Assembly: GCF_001514235.1 (NCBI RefSeq)
Contig: NZ_KQ948925.1
Coordinates: forward strand, 849,115 to 913,114
Length of the DNA stretch: 64,000 nucleotides
Direction of reading: 5' to 3'
Source: Streptomyces caeruleatus
GTDB lineage: Bacteria > Actinomycetota > Actinomycetes > Streptomycetales > Streptomycetaceae
Under the pieces are notes generated by a model. The model saw only the letters and a list, made by a program, of their open reading frames with translations, had not been told where the DNA came from and did not search any database. Made by a program: the position numbers and the translations under genes. Below, piece by piece: positions 41,366 through 50,489 of the stretch. Position 1 is the first letter of the stretch. Every line of letters starts with the position of its first letter.

Positions 41366-43360
41366 GTGCAGACACCCCCGCACTCCAGAAGCACCCTTTC
41401 CCTCCTTCTCACCGCGGCGCTCGTCGCCTGCCTTCTGTCGCTGTCCTGGGCGGGCGGCTCGCCGGCCCGGGCGGCGGCGGGCGACGGTTCGGTGACCGAC
41501 CCGAACATCGTCTACGTCGGCCGCTGGGACACGAGTTCGGGCACCGCCGCCGTGCCCCAGTGGTCCGGCGCCTACCTCCAGACGGCCTTCACCGGCACCA
41601 CGGTGAAGGTCCGGGCGAGGGACGCGGTCAACTTCTACGCGAGCGTCGACGGCGGCCCCGACGTCTTCCACGCGGGCGTACGAGGGACGGTGAACCTCAC
41701 TCCCCAGCCCCTCTCCCCCGGCACCCACACCCTGCGGATCTCCTACCGCTCGGGCGACACCGTGTTCCAGGGGTTGGTCCTGGACTCCGGCGCGCGCACG
41801 GTCAGTCCGACCGTGCCCTCCGGACTGGTCGAGTTCGTCGGCGACTCCATCACCGCCGGCGCCCTCACCGACCGGCTGGCGCTCGACTCGTACGCCTGGA
41901 AGACCGGCGAGCGGCTGGGAACGCGGCACACCCGGATCGCCCGCGCCGGCTACTGCCTGGTCGCCCAGTCCGGTTGCGTCGGTCTGAGCGGCCAGTACTT
42001 CCGGACCGGCAGCACCGGCGACCAGGCCTGGGACTTCTCCCGCTACCGGGCGAGCGCGGTCGTCGTCAACCTCGGCACCAACGACATCGGCCACGGCGTG
42101 TCCGGCGCCGCGTTCCAGGCCGCGTACACCAAGTTCCTGAGCGACCTGCGCGCCAGGCACCCCGAGGCCCAGCTCTTCGCCGTGCAGACGCTCAAGAAGC
42201 GCTATGTGACGGAGACCAGAGCGGCCGTGAGCGCCCGCAACAGCGCCGGTGACGCCAAGGTGCACTACGTCGACACCACGGGCTGGCTCGCCGACGGCAC
42301 CGACTACGAGGACGGCAACGGCCATCCCAACGAGGCGGGTCACACCAAGTTCGCCGCCCGTCTGGCACCCGTGATCGCGGCCCGGCTCGGCGGCTCCGCC
42401 GAGGTCTCCACAAGAGCGGCCGCTCCCGGTCAGCCCGGCGACCCCAACATCAAGTTCGTCGGCCGCTGGGACACCCGCAGCTCCAGCACGCTCTACACGC
42501 CGTACTGGGCCGGCGCCTACTACCGGGTCGGCTTCACCGGCCGCACCGTCAAGCTCAAGCAGCGCAACACCATCGACTTCTGGGCGCGCATCGACAACGG
42601 GCCGGTGAGGTTCTACGACGACGTCAAGGGCACCGTGGACCTGACGCCGTCGCCGCTGTCCGCCGGCAACCACACGCTCCAGGTCAACTACCAGGTGGTC
42701 GCGGGTTCCTATCGCGGCGACGCCGTCTTCCAGGGGCTGGCCCTCGACAGCGGCGCGACGACGTTCGCACCGTCCGCCCCGGCCAGGCTGATCGAGTTCG
42801 TCGGCGACTCCATCACGGTCGGCACGACCACCTCGCAGAACGCCCGTACCGCGTACGGCTGGCTGATCGGCGAACGGCTGGGCGCCGAGCACACCCAGGT
42901 CGCCCAGGGCGGTGCCTGTCTGGTCGCGACGGCCGACGGATGCGTGGGCCTGGAGCAGCAGTTCGGCCGGCTCAACCCCAACTCGGCCACACCGGACTGG
43001 GACTTCTCCCGCTACCAGGCGGACGCGGTCGTCATCAACCTGGGCACCAACGACGTGGGACACGGCGTGAGTTCGACCCAGTTCCAGGCGGCGTACGGCA
43101 GTCTGCTGCGCAAGGTGCGCGCCGCCTATCCGCGGGCCTGGATCTTCGCGCTGGAGACCTTCCGCGGCCGGTACGTCCCGCAGACCGAGGCGGCGGTCCA
43201 GGCGGCCGTCGCCGGCGGTGACACCCGGCTGTCGTTCGTCGACACGACGGGCTGGCTGGGCTCCGGCGACCTGACGGACTCCGTCCACCCCAACGACCAG
43301 GGCCACCGGGTCATCACCGACCGCCTGGCACCGATCATCGCGGCGCGCATCGGCAGCTGA
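41366..43360 (+). CDS. Secreted tandem-duplicated CE2-type SGNH esterase
   Basis: A 664-aa exported protein with a signal peptide (residues 1-38, LSLLLTAALVACLLSLS). Two copies of one unit follow, about 45-350 and 365-664. Each unit is a small beta-sandwich (VYVGRWDTSS / KFVGRWDTRS) followed by an SGNH hydrolase. Nucleophiles are Ser161 and Ser482 (VGDSIT), with GTND motifs and the C-terminal His320 and His641 (HPN). This is the layout of carbohydrate esterase family 2, acetyl-xylan/glucomannan deacetylases, here doubled in one chain. Both copies keep all catalytic residues. GTG at 41366 has AAGGGA 5 bases ahead; a GTG 15 bases earlier has no site. Confidence 0.85.
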   Translation: MQTPPHSRSTLSLLLTAALVACLLSLSWAGGSPARAAAGDGSVTDPNIVYVGRWDTSSGTAAVPQWSGAYLQTAFTGTTVKVRARDAVNFYASVDGGPDVFHAGVRGTVNLTPQPLSPGTHTLRISYRSGDTVFQGLVLDSGARTVSPTVPSGLVEFVGDSITAGALTDRLALDSYAWKTGERLGTRHTRIARAGYCLVAQSGCVGLSGQYFRTGSTGDQAWDFSRYRASAVVVNLGTNDIGHGVSGAAFQAAYTKFLSDLRARHPEAQLFAVQTLKKRYVTETRAAVSARNSAGDAKVHYVDTTGWLADGTDYEDGNGHPNEAGHTKFAARLAPVIAARLGGSAEVSTRAAAPGQPGDPNIKFVGRWDTRSSSTLYTPYWAGAYYRVGFTGRTVKLKQRNTIDFWARIDNGPVRFYDDVKGTVDLTPSPLSAGNHTLQVNYQVVAGSYRGDAVFQGLALDSGATTFAPSAPARLIEFVGDSITVGTTTSQNARTAYGWLIGERLGAEHTQVAQGGACLVATADGCVGLEQQFGRLNPNSATPDWDFSRYQADAVVINLGTNDVGHGVSSTQFQAAYGSLLRKVRAAYPRAWIFALETFRGRYVPQTEAAVQAAVAGGDTRLSFVDTTGWLGSGDLTDSVHPNDQGHRVITDRLAPIIAARIGS

Positions 43361-43473
43361 GCGAGCCGGCGCATACCTCCGTTATCTCCAGGGCGACGGG
43401 CAGGCGTTGGGCGTCACGGTCGGCCGAGTCCACGCGCCGATCAGGAGAGGCGGGCCGTCGTGTCGTCCGCGTG

Positions 43474-45030
43474 TCAGGCCGTGGGCAGTCCGCCGCCCTG
43501 GAGGCGTTCCAGGTCGGAGGGGCGGACCTGGATGACGAGGAGGGCGATCACCGCCGCGATGGCGGTGAAGATCGCGGCCATGATGAAGGCGGCGGAGACC
43601 CCGGCGGTGAGGATCTCGTCGGCGTAGGGCGACGGGAGCTGACCGGTGCGTTCGAAGCGGACGCGTTCCAGCGGGGTCGCCTGGGACAGGAAGGCGGGGA
43701 TCTGTTGGTCGGCCTCGTTGTTGCTCGCCGTGCCGTACATCGTGACGAGGATGGACAGTCCGAGCGAGCCGCCGACCTGCTGGGTGGCGTTCAGCAGCCC
43801 GGAGGCGGCGCCCGTCTCCGGGGTCGCCACATTGGACAGCGCCATCAGGGTCAGCGACACGAACTCCATGCCCATGCCGAGGCTGAAGACGAGCATCGGG
43901 CCGAGGATGCTGCCGAGATAGGTGGAGTGGATGTCGGTCAGGGTCAGCCAGGCGAGGCCCGCGGCGGCCAGGATCGCGCCCACCACCATGAACGGTTTGG
44001 GCCCGTACCTGGGCAGGTACTGGGACGCCAGTCCCGCGCCGATCGCGATGACGGCGCTCACCGGGAGGAAGGCCAGCCCGGCTTCGAGCGGGCTGAAGTC
44101 CAGCACGTTCTGCACGAAGAGCGTCAGGAAGAAGAACATGCCGAAGATCGCGGCGGCCAGGCTCAGCATCATGCCGTACGTTCCCGCCCGGTTGCGGTCG
44201 GCGAACATGTGCAGGGGCGTGATCGGCTGCCGGGAGCGCTGCTCGACCAGGACGAACAGCAGTAGGAAGACCACGGCCGCCCCGAACGCGCCCAGGGTGA
44301 GCGGGTCCCGCCAGCCGTCCTGCGCGGCCCGGATGAACCCGTACACCAGCAGCACCATGCCGATGGTGGAGGTCATCGCGCCCAGGACGTCGAAGTGCCC
44401 GGGGTGCCGCTCGGACTCCCGGATCCAGCGCGGTGTGGCGAGCACGATGAGCAGTCCGATGGGCACGTTGACGAACAGCACCCAGCGCCAGTTGAGCCAT
44501 TCGACGAGCATGCCGCCCGCCAGCAGCCCGATCGCGCCGCCGCCGGCCGAGACCGCGGCGAAGACTCCGAACGCCCTGTTGCGTTCGGGTCCTTCGGGGA
44601 AGGTGGTGCTGATCAGGGCGAGGGAGGTCGGGGAGGCGATGGCGCCGCCAACGCCCTGGAGGGCACGGGCGGCGAGGAGTTGCCACTCGTTCTGGGAGAG
44701 GCCACCCAGCAGGGAGGCCAGGACGAAGAGCAGCACGCCGAAGATGAACACGCGCCGTCTGCCGAGGATGTCGCCCATCCTGCCGCCGAGCAGCAGCAGT
44801 CCGCCGAAGGTGAGCGTGTAGGCGTTGACCACCCAGGACAGGCTGGTGGTGGAGAAGTCGAGCGAGCGTTGGATGTCGGGCAGGGCGATGTTCACGATGG
44901 TGATGTCGAGCACCACCATCAGCTGGCAGGACGCGATGACGAGCAACGCCATACCGCTGCCACGGCTCTCGCTCCGCTCCGTCTCCTGCGGGGTGGTCCG
45001 TGCTTCGGGTGCCGGCTCGGGGTTGCTCAT
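43474..45030 (-). CDS. DHA2-family (14-TM) drug/metabolite exporter
   Basis: A 518-aa MFS exporter of the EmrB/QacA group, driven by proton exchange. The first segment carries MVVLDITIVNIALPDI, motif A is GGRMGDILGRRR, and motif C-like glycine-rich AVSAGGGAIGLLAGG follows. About 14 segments fit the length. It is alone between the esterase (convergent) and a P450 gene on the same strand 119 bases upstream. Substrate unknown. Confidence 0.88.
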   Translation of the reverse strand: MSNPEPAPEARTTPQETERSESRGSGMALLVIASCQLMVVLDITIVNIALPDIQRSLDFSTTSLSWVVNAYTLTFGGLLLLGGRMGDILGRRRVFIFGVLLFVLASLLGGLSQNEWQLLAARALQGVGGAIASPTSLALISTTFPEGPERNRAFGVFAAVSAGGGAIGLLAGGMLVEWLNWRWVLFVNVPIGLLIVLATPRWIRESERHPGHFDVLGAMTSTIGMVLLVYGFIRAAQDGWRDPLTLGAFGAAVVFLLLFVLVEQRSRQPITPLHMFADRNRAGTYGMMLSLAAAIFGMFFFLTLFVQNVLDFSPLEAGLAFLPVSAVIAIGAGLASQYLPRYGPKPFMVVGAILAAAGLAWLTLTDIHSTYLGSILGPMLVFSLGMGMEFVSLTLMALSNVATPETGAASGLLNATQQVGGSLGLSILVTMYGTASNNEADQQIPAFLSQATPLERVRFERTGQLPSPYADEILTAGVSAAFIMAAIFTAIAAVIALLVIQVRPSDLERLQGGGLPTA

Positions 45031-45149
45031 GGCGGTGCGCCGTGGGCGGGGGTTCGATGGCTGGTTCCCGCCACCATTCGACCGTACGCCGGTGCCGTAC
45101 GACCCTCCAGTCGATCACCGGGTCGCAGGAGTCCGGTGTGGGGGCCGGG

Positions 45150-46589
45150 TCAGCGAGCGCCGCGGATCAGTCCCGTCAGATAGCGCCAGAGCGACGAGCG
45201 CTGCCGGGCGGAGCGGTCCGGCAGCGCCGGATCGACGCTGTCCGGTGCCGCGTCGGGGGCCGGCAGCGGCGTCACCGCCCGCTCGGGCATCGCGGCGAGT
45301 TCGTACCGCACGGGCAGTGAGCGCAGGCCGCGCATGAACGGCGAGGAACGCCAGGGCAGTTGATCAGCGGGGAGGGCGAGGTCCAGGTGGCTGAAGCGCT
45401 CGAACAGCCGGCCCACGCCGACCGCGGCGACCGTCGAGGCGAGCTCGCGTGCCGGGCACTGGCGGCGGCCCGCGCCCCAGGACAGATGTGCCCGGGTGCT
45501 GATCGTGCTGCCCGGCGCCACGTGGTCGGCGAAGAGCGGGTCGGCGTGGGCGGCGGCGGAGGAGACCCAGACCGGGTCGCCCGCCCGGATCGTGTAGTTG
45601 CCGAGCGGCGTGTCCTCGGCGGCGAAGCGCGGGACGAAGTTCACCAGCGGCGGCTTGCGCATGACCACCCGGTTCATGGTCTCCCTGATCATCCCGGCGG
45701 ACAGGCTGGCGCGCACCGCGCCGTCGCCGTCGCCGGAGATGACCTCGACCACCGTGTTGGACATGAGGATGCCGACGTGGTCGGAGGTCATGCCGAGCAG
45801 CATGAACAGCTCGCGGGCGAGTTCGTCGAGCGAGAGACCGGGGTGGGCGGCGAGCAGGTGGGACGGGAAGTCGTCGCCGGGCTTTTCGAGCTTCACCGCC
45901 GCGAGTTCCGCGAGTGTGGCGAGGAGGCGTTCCAGGGCGGGCTCCGCGTCCGGGCCGGCGTCGAGCACGCGCCACATGTCCATCAGGGCGTCGTCGCCCT
46001 GGGAGCCGGGGAAGCCGAGGAGATGGCTGGCCACCATGAGCGGCAGCGGGCGGGAGAACTGGGCGGAGAGGTCGGCCACGCCGGTGCCGCCGCCCTGTCC
46101 GACCAGGGTGATCAGGTCGTCGGCGTAGGCGGTCACGGCCGCCTTCAGGCGCTTGGCCTGCGGGTGTCCGGGGTCCTGGAACGGCTTGAGTGCCGCGTCC
46201 CAGGCCATGCGCAGCGAGCCGTATCCGGGGCCGCCCTGGATCAGCACGTGGTTGACCTCCAGGGACGGCCCGAGCGGCCAGTCCGCGGGGACCTCGCCCT
46301 CGGTGCGGGCCCGCCAGTGCTCCAGGCCCTTCGGCCAGGCGTCGTCGTCCTGGAGCACCTGGAGGGCCTCGCGGTAGCCGAGGACCAGCCAGGCGGGCAC
46401 TCCGAGCAGGTCGACCGGGGCTACCGGACCGTGTTGCTGTCGCAGCCGCTCGTAGACGAGCGAGGGGCGGGTCTCGTAGTCGCGGGTCAGCAGCGGCCCG
46501 GGCATCAGCTCTTCCAAGCGCGTGCCGTCGACGTTCACGGATCCGCTCTCGCCCACCTGGGATTCCACCGTCCTGCCGCCCTCCGACAC
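45150..46589 (-). CDS. Cytochrome P450, CYP157-like, without ExxR motif
   Basis: A 479-aa P450. The heme loop is LSWGAGRRQCPAREL, with the thiolate Cys preceded by WGAGRR. At the K-helix the expected ExxR reads ETMN, and the I-helix (LLGMTSDHVGILMSN) lacks the usual A/G-G-x-D/E-T. The C-terminal SSPFMRGLRSLPV is typical of the conservon-linked CYP157 group, known to lack ExxR. The last 55 residues are a Pro/Ala/Arg-rich tail. No cvn genes are nearby. The start at 46589 is uncertain; GTG at 46568 and 46535 are alternatives. Confidence 0.82.
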   Translation of the reverse strand: MSEGGRTVESQVGESGSVNVDGTRLEELMPGPLLTRDYETRPSLVYERLRQQHGPVAPVDLLGVPAWLVLGYREALQVLQDDDAWPKGLEHWRARTEGEVPADWPLGPSLEVNHVLIQGGPGYGSLRMAWDAALKPFQDPGHPQAKRLKAAVTAYADDLITLVGQGGGTGVADLSAQFSRPLPLMVASHLLGFPGSQGDDALMDMWRVLDAGPDAEPALERLLATLAELAAVKLEKPGDDFPSHLLAAHPGLSLDELARELFMLLGMTSDHVGILMSNTVVEVISGDGDGAVRASLSAGMIRETMNRVVMRKPPLVNFVPRFAAEDTPLGNYTIRAGDPVWVSSAAAHADPLFADHVAPGSTISTRAHLSWGAGRRQCPARELASTVAAVGVGRLFERFSHLDLALPADQLPWRSSPFMRGLRSLPVRYELAAMPERAVTPLPAPDAAPDSVDPALPDRSARQRSSLWRYLTGLIRGAR

Positions 46590-46684
46590 TCACCGCACCG
46601 GCGCACTACCAGTCAGTAGCCGGCAACGCCGGTGACACTACCTCAGGCGGTCCTCGCGGGTGAACGACGGGTGCGGCCGGGATG

Positions 46685-48082
46685 TCAGCCGGCCGCGGGC
46701 GGAATGTTCTGGTTGGCGTGGAAGAAGTTGTCCGGGTCGTAGGTGTGCTTGGTGGCGGCGAGGCGGTCGTAGTGGCCGCGGTAGGTCGACCGGACCCGGT
46801 CCGCGCTCTCGGCCTCGCCGAGGAAGTTGATGTAGGAGCCGCCCATGGAGTGCGGGTGCAGGTCGGTCCAGTAGTCGACGCTCCACTGCCGGATCAGGTC
46901 GGCGTTGGCGGGGTCCGGGTCGATTCCGGCGATCACGCCGGACCAGACGGCGTCGCGGTACGCCCAGGCCGTGTCGTCGGCGCCGACCTCGTGGGCCGCG
47001 GCGTCCACGGGATACAGGTGCATCAGGGACAGTGCGGTCGGGATGTTCTCGCCGTACTTGTGGTGCACCTCGATCGAGGCGTCGGAGACGGTGTCGAAGA
47101 AGTCACCGCGCCAGTACCACTGGTAGCCCTTCGGGATCAGCGTGTCGAACATGCCCTGGAGGCCGGGGTAGGGCATGGGCGTGGTGAAGTGGAAGGCGGA
47201 CGGCGCCGGTTCGTTGACCGCGGTGAGCGTCTGTTCCAGGCGGTCGCCCGCGAGGTCGCCGGTGTAGCACCAGACGACGCCGCACATCTTCTGCCCGTGG
47301 ATCGGCTCGGGGAACGGCGGTCCGGGCGGGATGACGAAGACGGTGAAGAAGCCGTACAGGTCCCGGGGCGCGGCGGGCAGGAACTCCCGGTACCAGCGGA
47401 GCACTTCGGGGGTGCGGTCGATCGGCCACACCGTCACCGCGACACCGACGGTGTCCACGGGGTGCAGCCGGAACGTGAAGGAGGTGACGACCCCGAAGTT
47501 CCCGCCGCCGCCGCGCAGCGCCCAGAACAGGTCCGGGTGCTCCTCGGCGGACGCGGTGACGAACGATCCGTCGGCGAGGACGACGTCGGCGGACTGGAGG
47601 CTGTCGATGGTCAGGCCGTACTTGCGGGTGAGATAGCCGTGCCCCCCGCCGAGGGTGAGGCCGCCCACGCCGGTCATCGAGATGATGCCGGCCGGCACGC
47701 CCAGGCCGAAGGTGTGGGCCGCGTGGTCCAGGTCGCCGAGTTGTGCGCCGCCGGCGACCTGCGCGGTTCCTGCGCGGGGGTCGACGTGCACCGCGCGCAT
47801 CGTCGACAGGTCGAGGACGAGCCCGTCGTCGACCAGGCACAGCCCGGGTCCGCTGTGCCCGCCGCCGCGCACGGCGAGCTCGACGCCGGTGTCCCTGGCG
47901 AAGGAGAGCACGGTGCGTACGTCCGTCACGTCCACGCACTGCGCGAAGGCCGCGGGGCGCCGGTCGATCATGGCGTTGTAGATGCTGCGGGCCTCGTCGT
48001 AGCCCGGGTCGCGCGGGGTGATGACCGGTCCCCGCAGTGTCTCGCGCAGGCCTTCGAGTGCCGTTCCGTCGATGCCGCCCAT
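46685..48082 (-). CDS. FAD-linked oxidoreductase of the BBE/PCMH type
   Basis: A 465-aa flavoenzyme. The FAD domain has RGGGHSGPG, whose His usually carries the covalent flavin, and GGLTLGGGHGYLTRKYGL, where bicovalent members have Cys; here Cys is absent, so single attachment is expected. The C-terminal BBE segment ends YDPDNFFHANQNIPP. ATG at 48082 has AGGGG about 7 bases ahead. The 246-base region upstream holds three evenly spaced octamer repeats. Confidence 0.85.
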   Translation of the reverse strand: MGGIDGTALEGLRETLRGPVITPRDPGYDEARSIYNAMIDRRPAAFAQCVDVTDVRTVLSFARDTGVELAVRGGGHSGPGLCLVDDGLVLDLSTMRAVHVDPRAGTAQVAGGAQLGDLDHAAHTFGLGVPAGIISMTGVGGLTLGGGHGYLTRKYGLTIDSLQSADVVLADGSFVTASAEEHPDLFWALRGGGGNFGVVTSFTFRLHPVDTVGVAVTVWPIDRTPEVLRWYREFLPAAPRDLYGFFTVFVIPPGPPFPEPIHGQKMCGVVWCYTGDLAGDRLEQTLTAVNEPAPSAFHFTTPMPYPGLQGMFDTLIPKGYQWYWRGDFFDTVSDASIEVHHKYGENIPTALSLMHLYPVDAAAHEVGADDTAWAYRDAVWSGVIAGIDPDPANADLIRQWSVDYWTDLHPHSMGGSYINFLGEAESADRVRSTYRGHYDRLAATKHTYDPDNFFHANQNIPPAAG

Positions 48083-48184
48083 GGCCGGACCCCTCTGTGT
48101 GACGACGTGAACCGCGGACGGATGACGGCACCTGACGTCCGGGCGGGCAGCGAGGGCGTGGTGCGCGGATCCGTTCGCACCTCG

Positions 48185-48224
48185 TATCGATGTTCCGGTA
48201 TGTCGATGTGGTGATGTGTCGATG
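48185..48224. promoter_or_regulatory. Three TRTCGATG repeats with 16-bp period
   Basis: TATCGATG (48185-48192), TGTCGATG (48201-48208) and TGTCGATG (48217-48224) repeat every 16 bases upstream of the FAD oxidoreductase gene. Even spacing suggests a multimeric activator or repressor site. Confidence 0.4.
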
Positions 48225-48311
48225 ATTGATGTCGGCAGGGCGGACCGGCCCCGCCACGGCCCAGTCTTCACCGCACGGCCGAGGGTCGCACGTCGAGCGT
48301 GTCGCCGCGGC

Positions 48312-48343
48312 GTCAGACCAACTCCGCGTCAGACCAACTCCGC
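48312..48343. repeat. Perfect 16-bp tandem duplication at the ankyrin-gene stop
   Basis: GTCAGACCAACTCCGC occurs twice back to back (48312-48327 and 48328-48343). The second copy contains the stop codon of the ankyrin gene. Replication slippage is the simple explanation. Confidence 0.8.
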
Positions 48344-49054
48344 GGCGGATCTCGCCCCCTGATCGCGCAGCCACGCGACCAGCGCGGGGTGTCCCGAGCG
48401 GTCGGCTGCGTCCAGTGCCGTCAACCGGTCGTGGCCGATCCAGTTGACGTCGCCGCCGTGTCGCAGCAGGTGGTCGGCCATCTCCCGCTGCCCGCCGTGG
48501 CAGGCGCACCACAGGGCGTTGGTGACGTCCTCGGCGGTGGGCGGGGCGGTCTCGGAGGTGAGGTGGGCGGCGACGCGGTCGGCTTCGCCGAGGGCGGCCG
48601 CCTGCCACAGGGTGGTGCGGGCGCCGCGAGCCACCAGGCGCCGCGCGCACCGCCACTGCCCGAAGGCCACCGCGTCCGCCAGTGGTGTGCCGTCCCCGAT
48701 GACCGCGCCGTCGGCCTCGATGTCCGCGCCCAGGTCGAGCAGGGCGTCCAGGACGGGCACGTCGTCGGTGCTGGCCGCCCAGTGCAGCGGGGTCTCGCGG
48801 TGGGCGCCGGTGAACCGAGCGTTGACGTCCGCGCCCGCGGCGACCAGCGCCTCCACCGTGGCGGGGCCGCCCGGCGGGTGGCCGGGCCAGTCGGTGACGA
48901 GGTGCAGCAGGCTGCGTGCGCTCTTGACAGTGCCGACCCGGGCCGTGGCCAGCCCCGGATGTGCGGTGAGCAGGTCCCGCAGCGCCTTCACGTCGCCGCT
49001 CCGGATCGCCTCGCTCACGGCTCGGGCCGTCGGCGCGGTCGGGTCGATCAACAT
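48329..49054 (-). CDS. Ankyrin-repeat protein, 241 aa
   Basis: A soluble protein with at least four ankyrin repeats (about residues 40-225; VEALVAAGADVNARFTG, PLHWAASTDDVPVLDALLDL, DHLLRHGGDVNWIGHDRLTA). It is a protein-interaction module without enzyme motif. ATG at 49054 has GGAGG 7 bases ahead. It is transcribed away from the cobalamin riboswitch; the partner is unknown. Confidence 0.85.
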   Translation of the reverse strand: MLIDPTAPTARAVSEAIRSGDVKALRDLLTAHPGLATARVGTVKSARSLLHLVTDWPGHPPGGPATVEALVAAGADVNARFTGAHRETPLHWAASTDDVPVLDALLDLGADIEADGAVIGDGTPLADAVAFGQWRCARRLVARGARTTLWQAAALGEADRVAAHLTSETAPPTAEDVTNALWCACHGGQREMADHLLRHGGDVNWIGHDRLTALDAADRSGHPALVAWLRDQGARSAAELV

Positions 49055-49169
49055 CAGGGGGCCTCCTTCCGGGTCCTCACCTGGACAGCGTCCCCACCTG
49101 GATAACACGGCCCACTGACAACGCCCTTCCAGCGGTGCGGCAGCCCTGTCCCACGGCCGCCGAACCCCG

Positions 49170-49300
49170 TCTGTTACGCTCCCCGGGCCTCCCGCGGGGG
49201 AAGTCCGGTGAGAGTCCGGCGCTGACCCGCAACGGTGTGCGCGGGGACCCTGTGGTCCGTCGCGTGAGCCCGATCGCCCGTGGTGGGTGCGACCCGTTGA
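49170..49300 (+). ncRNA. Cobalamin riboswitch
   Basis: The core runs AAGTCCGGTGAGAGTCCGGC (49201-49220) and CTGACCCGCAACGGT (49222-49236), followed by a B12-box-like AGCCCGATCGCCCG (about 49267-49280). These are the hallmark cobalamin aptamer segments. It lies about 110-240 bases upstream of a BtuC-like permease, so the importer should be shut down when B12 is plentiful. Exact ends are estimated. The stretch 49055-49170 should contain the promoters for both directions; I could not pick convincing boxes. Confidence 0.88.
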
Positions 49301-49408
49301 CTGCTCGCCGTGGACTGCGAGAGGGGACCGCGCGGCCGGCACGGTCGTACGGGCCGTCTCCTCGATCGAGGCTCACAGGCTGGCCCCAGGCGAAGGACCC
49401 GCCCGCCC

Positions 49409-50488
49409 GTGCTCCGAAGGAAGCCGCGGATACCGAGACCGGCATCCGTCGCCCCCCGCGTTTCCGTACCACCGCTCGTCGTCGGGCTGGGGCTGTTCCT
49501 GCTCGTGTCCGTCGTGTGCGGTGTGGGGCTGGGCGCGGCCGGGATCGGGTGGGGCGATGTCTTCCGGCTGCTGGGGGCGGGGCTGACCGGCGGCACCATC
49601 GACGCCCGGGACGTCGCCGCGTACACCATCGTCTGGGAGCTCCGGCTGCCGCGTGTCGTGCTCGGTGCCGTCGTGGGGGCCGGGCTCGCGGCCGTCGGGG
49701 TGGCCGTGCAGGCGATGGTGCGCAACGCGCTCGCCGATCCGTTCGTGCTGGGCATCTCCTCGGGCGCGGCGGTGGGCGCCAACGCCGTGATCCTGCTGGG
49801 CGCGTTCGCGGGGCTCGGCGTCTGGGCGCTGTCCCTGTCCGCCTTCGTCTCGGCCCTCGCGGCCATGACGCTGGTGTACGCCGTGGCCCGGTCGCCGCAC
49901 GGGCTCACCCCGCTGCGGCTGGTCCTGACGGGGACGGCGCTGGCGTACGGCTTCGAGGCCGTGACCACCGTGATGGTGTTCGGCGCGGCCCGGGGCGAGG
50001 CGGCCCGCTCGGCGATGATGTGGCTGCTCGGCAGTCTGGGCGGTGCGACCTGGGTCCAGGTGCCGCTCGCCGCCGTGACCGTGGCCGCCGGGTGGGTGTG
50101 GCTGCGGTGGCGGGCCGAGGCGCTCAACGCGCTGGCGATGGGCGACGAGACGTCCGCCGCGCTGGGCGTCCGACCAGGGCGGCTGCGCAGGGAGTTGTTC
50201 CTGGTCACCGCCGCCGTGACCGGGACCGTGGTCGCGGTCAGCGGGGCCATCGGCTTCGTCGGGCTGATGGTGCCGCATGTCGTACGGATGCTGGTCGGCG
50301 CCGATCACCGGCGGGTGCTGGCCGTGGCGCCGCTGGTCGGGGCCGTGCTGCTGGTGTGGGCGGACCTGCTGTCCCGGCTGCTCCTCGCGCCCGCCGAACT
50401 GCCCGTCGGGGTGATCACGGCCGTGGTCGGGGTGCCCGCGTTTCTGCTGCTGATGCGGCGCGGCGGCTACGCGTTCGGAGGTCGGTGA
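49409..50488 (+). CDS. btuC: Cobalamin ABC importer permease (BtuC/FecCD type)
   Basis: A 359-aa FecCD-family permease with about ten predicted segments. Diagnostic stretches are WELRLPRVVLGAVVGAGLA, QAMVRNALADPFVLGISSGA and FVGLMVPHVVRMLVGADHRR. GTG at 49409 is taken as start (AAGGA about 11 bases ahead), right behind the riboswitch; the substrate is inferred from the riboswitch. It is one base from the ATPase gene. Confidence 0.85.
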   Translation: MLRRKPRIPRPASVAPRVSVPPLVVGLGLFLLVSVVCGVGLGAAGIGWGDVFRLLGAGLTGGTIDARDVAAYTIVWELRLPRVVLGAVVGAGLAAVGVAVQAMVRNALADPFVLGISSGAAVGANAVILLGAFAGLGVWALSLSAFVSALAAMTLVYAVARSPHGLTPLRLVLTGTALAYGFEAVTTVMVFGAARGEAARSAMMWLLGSLGGATWVQVPLAAVTVAAGWVWLRWRAEALNALAMGDETSAALGVRPGRLRRELFLVTAAVTGTVVAVSGAIGFVGLMVPHVVRMLVGADHRRVLAVAPLVGAVLLVWADLLSRLLLAPAELPVGVITAVVGVPAFLLLMRRGGYAFGGR

Positions 50489-50489
50489 C

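Noticed and set aside
40955..43306. Long minus-strand frame spanning the esterase gene and tgmA
   Set aside because: Only the last 63 codons match a known family (TgmA) and have a ribosome-binding site; the upstream part is antisense to the esterase.
43361..43473. Terminator between the convergent esterase and exporter genes
   Set aside because: No convincing stem-loop could be found by eye.
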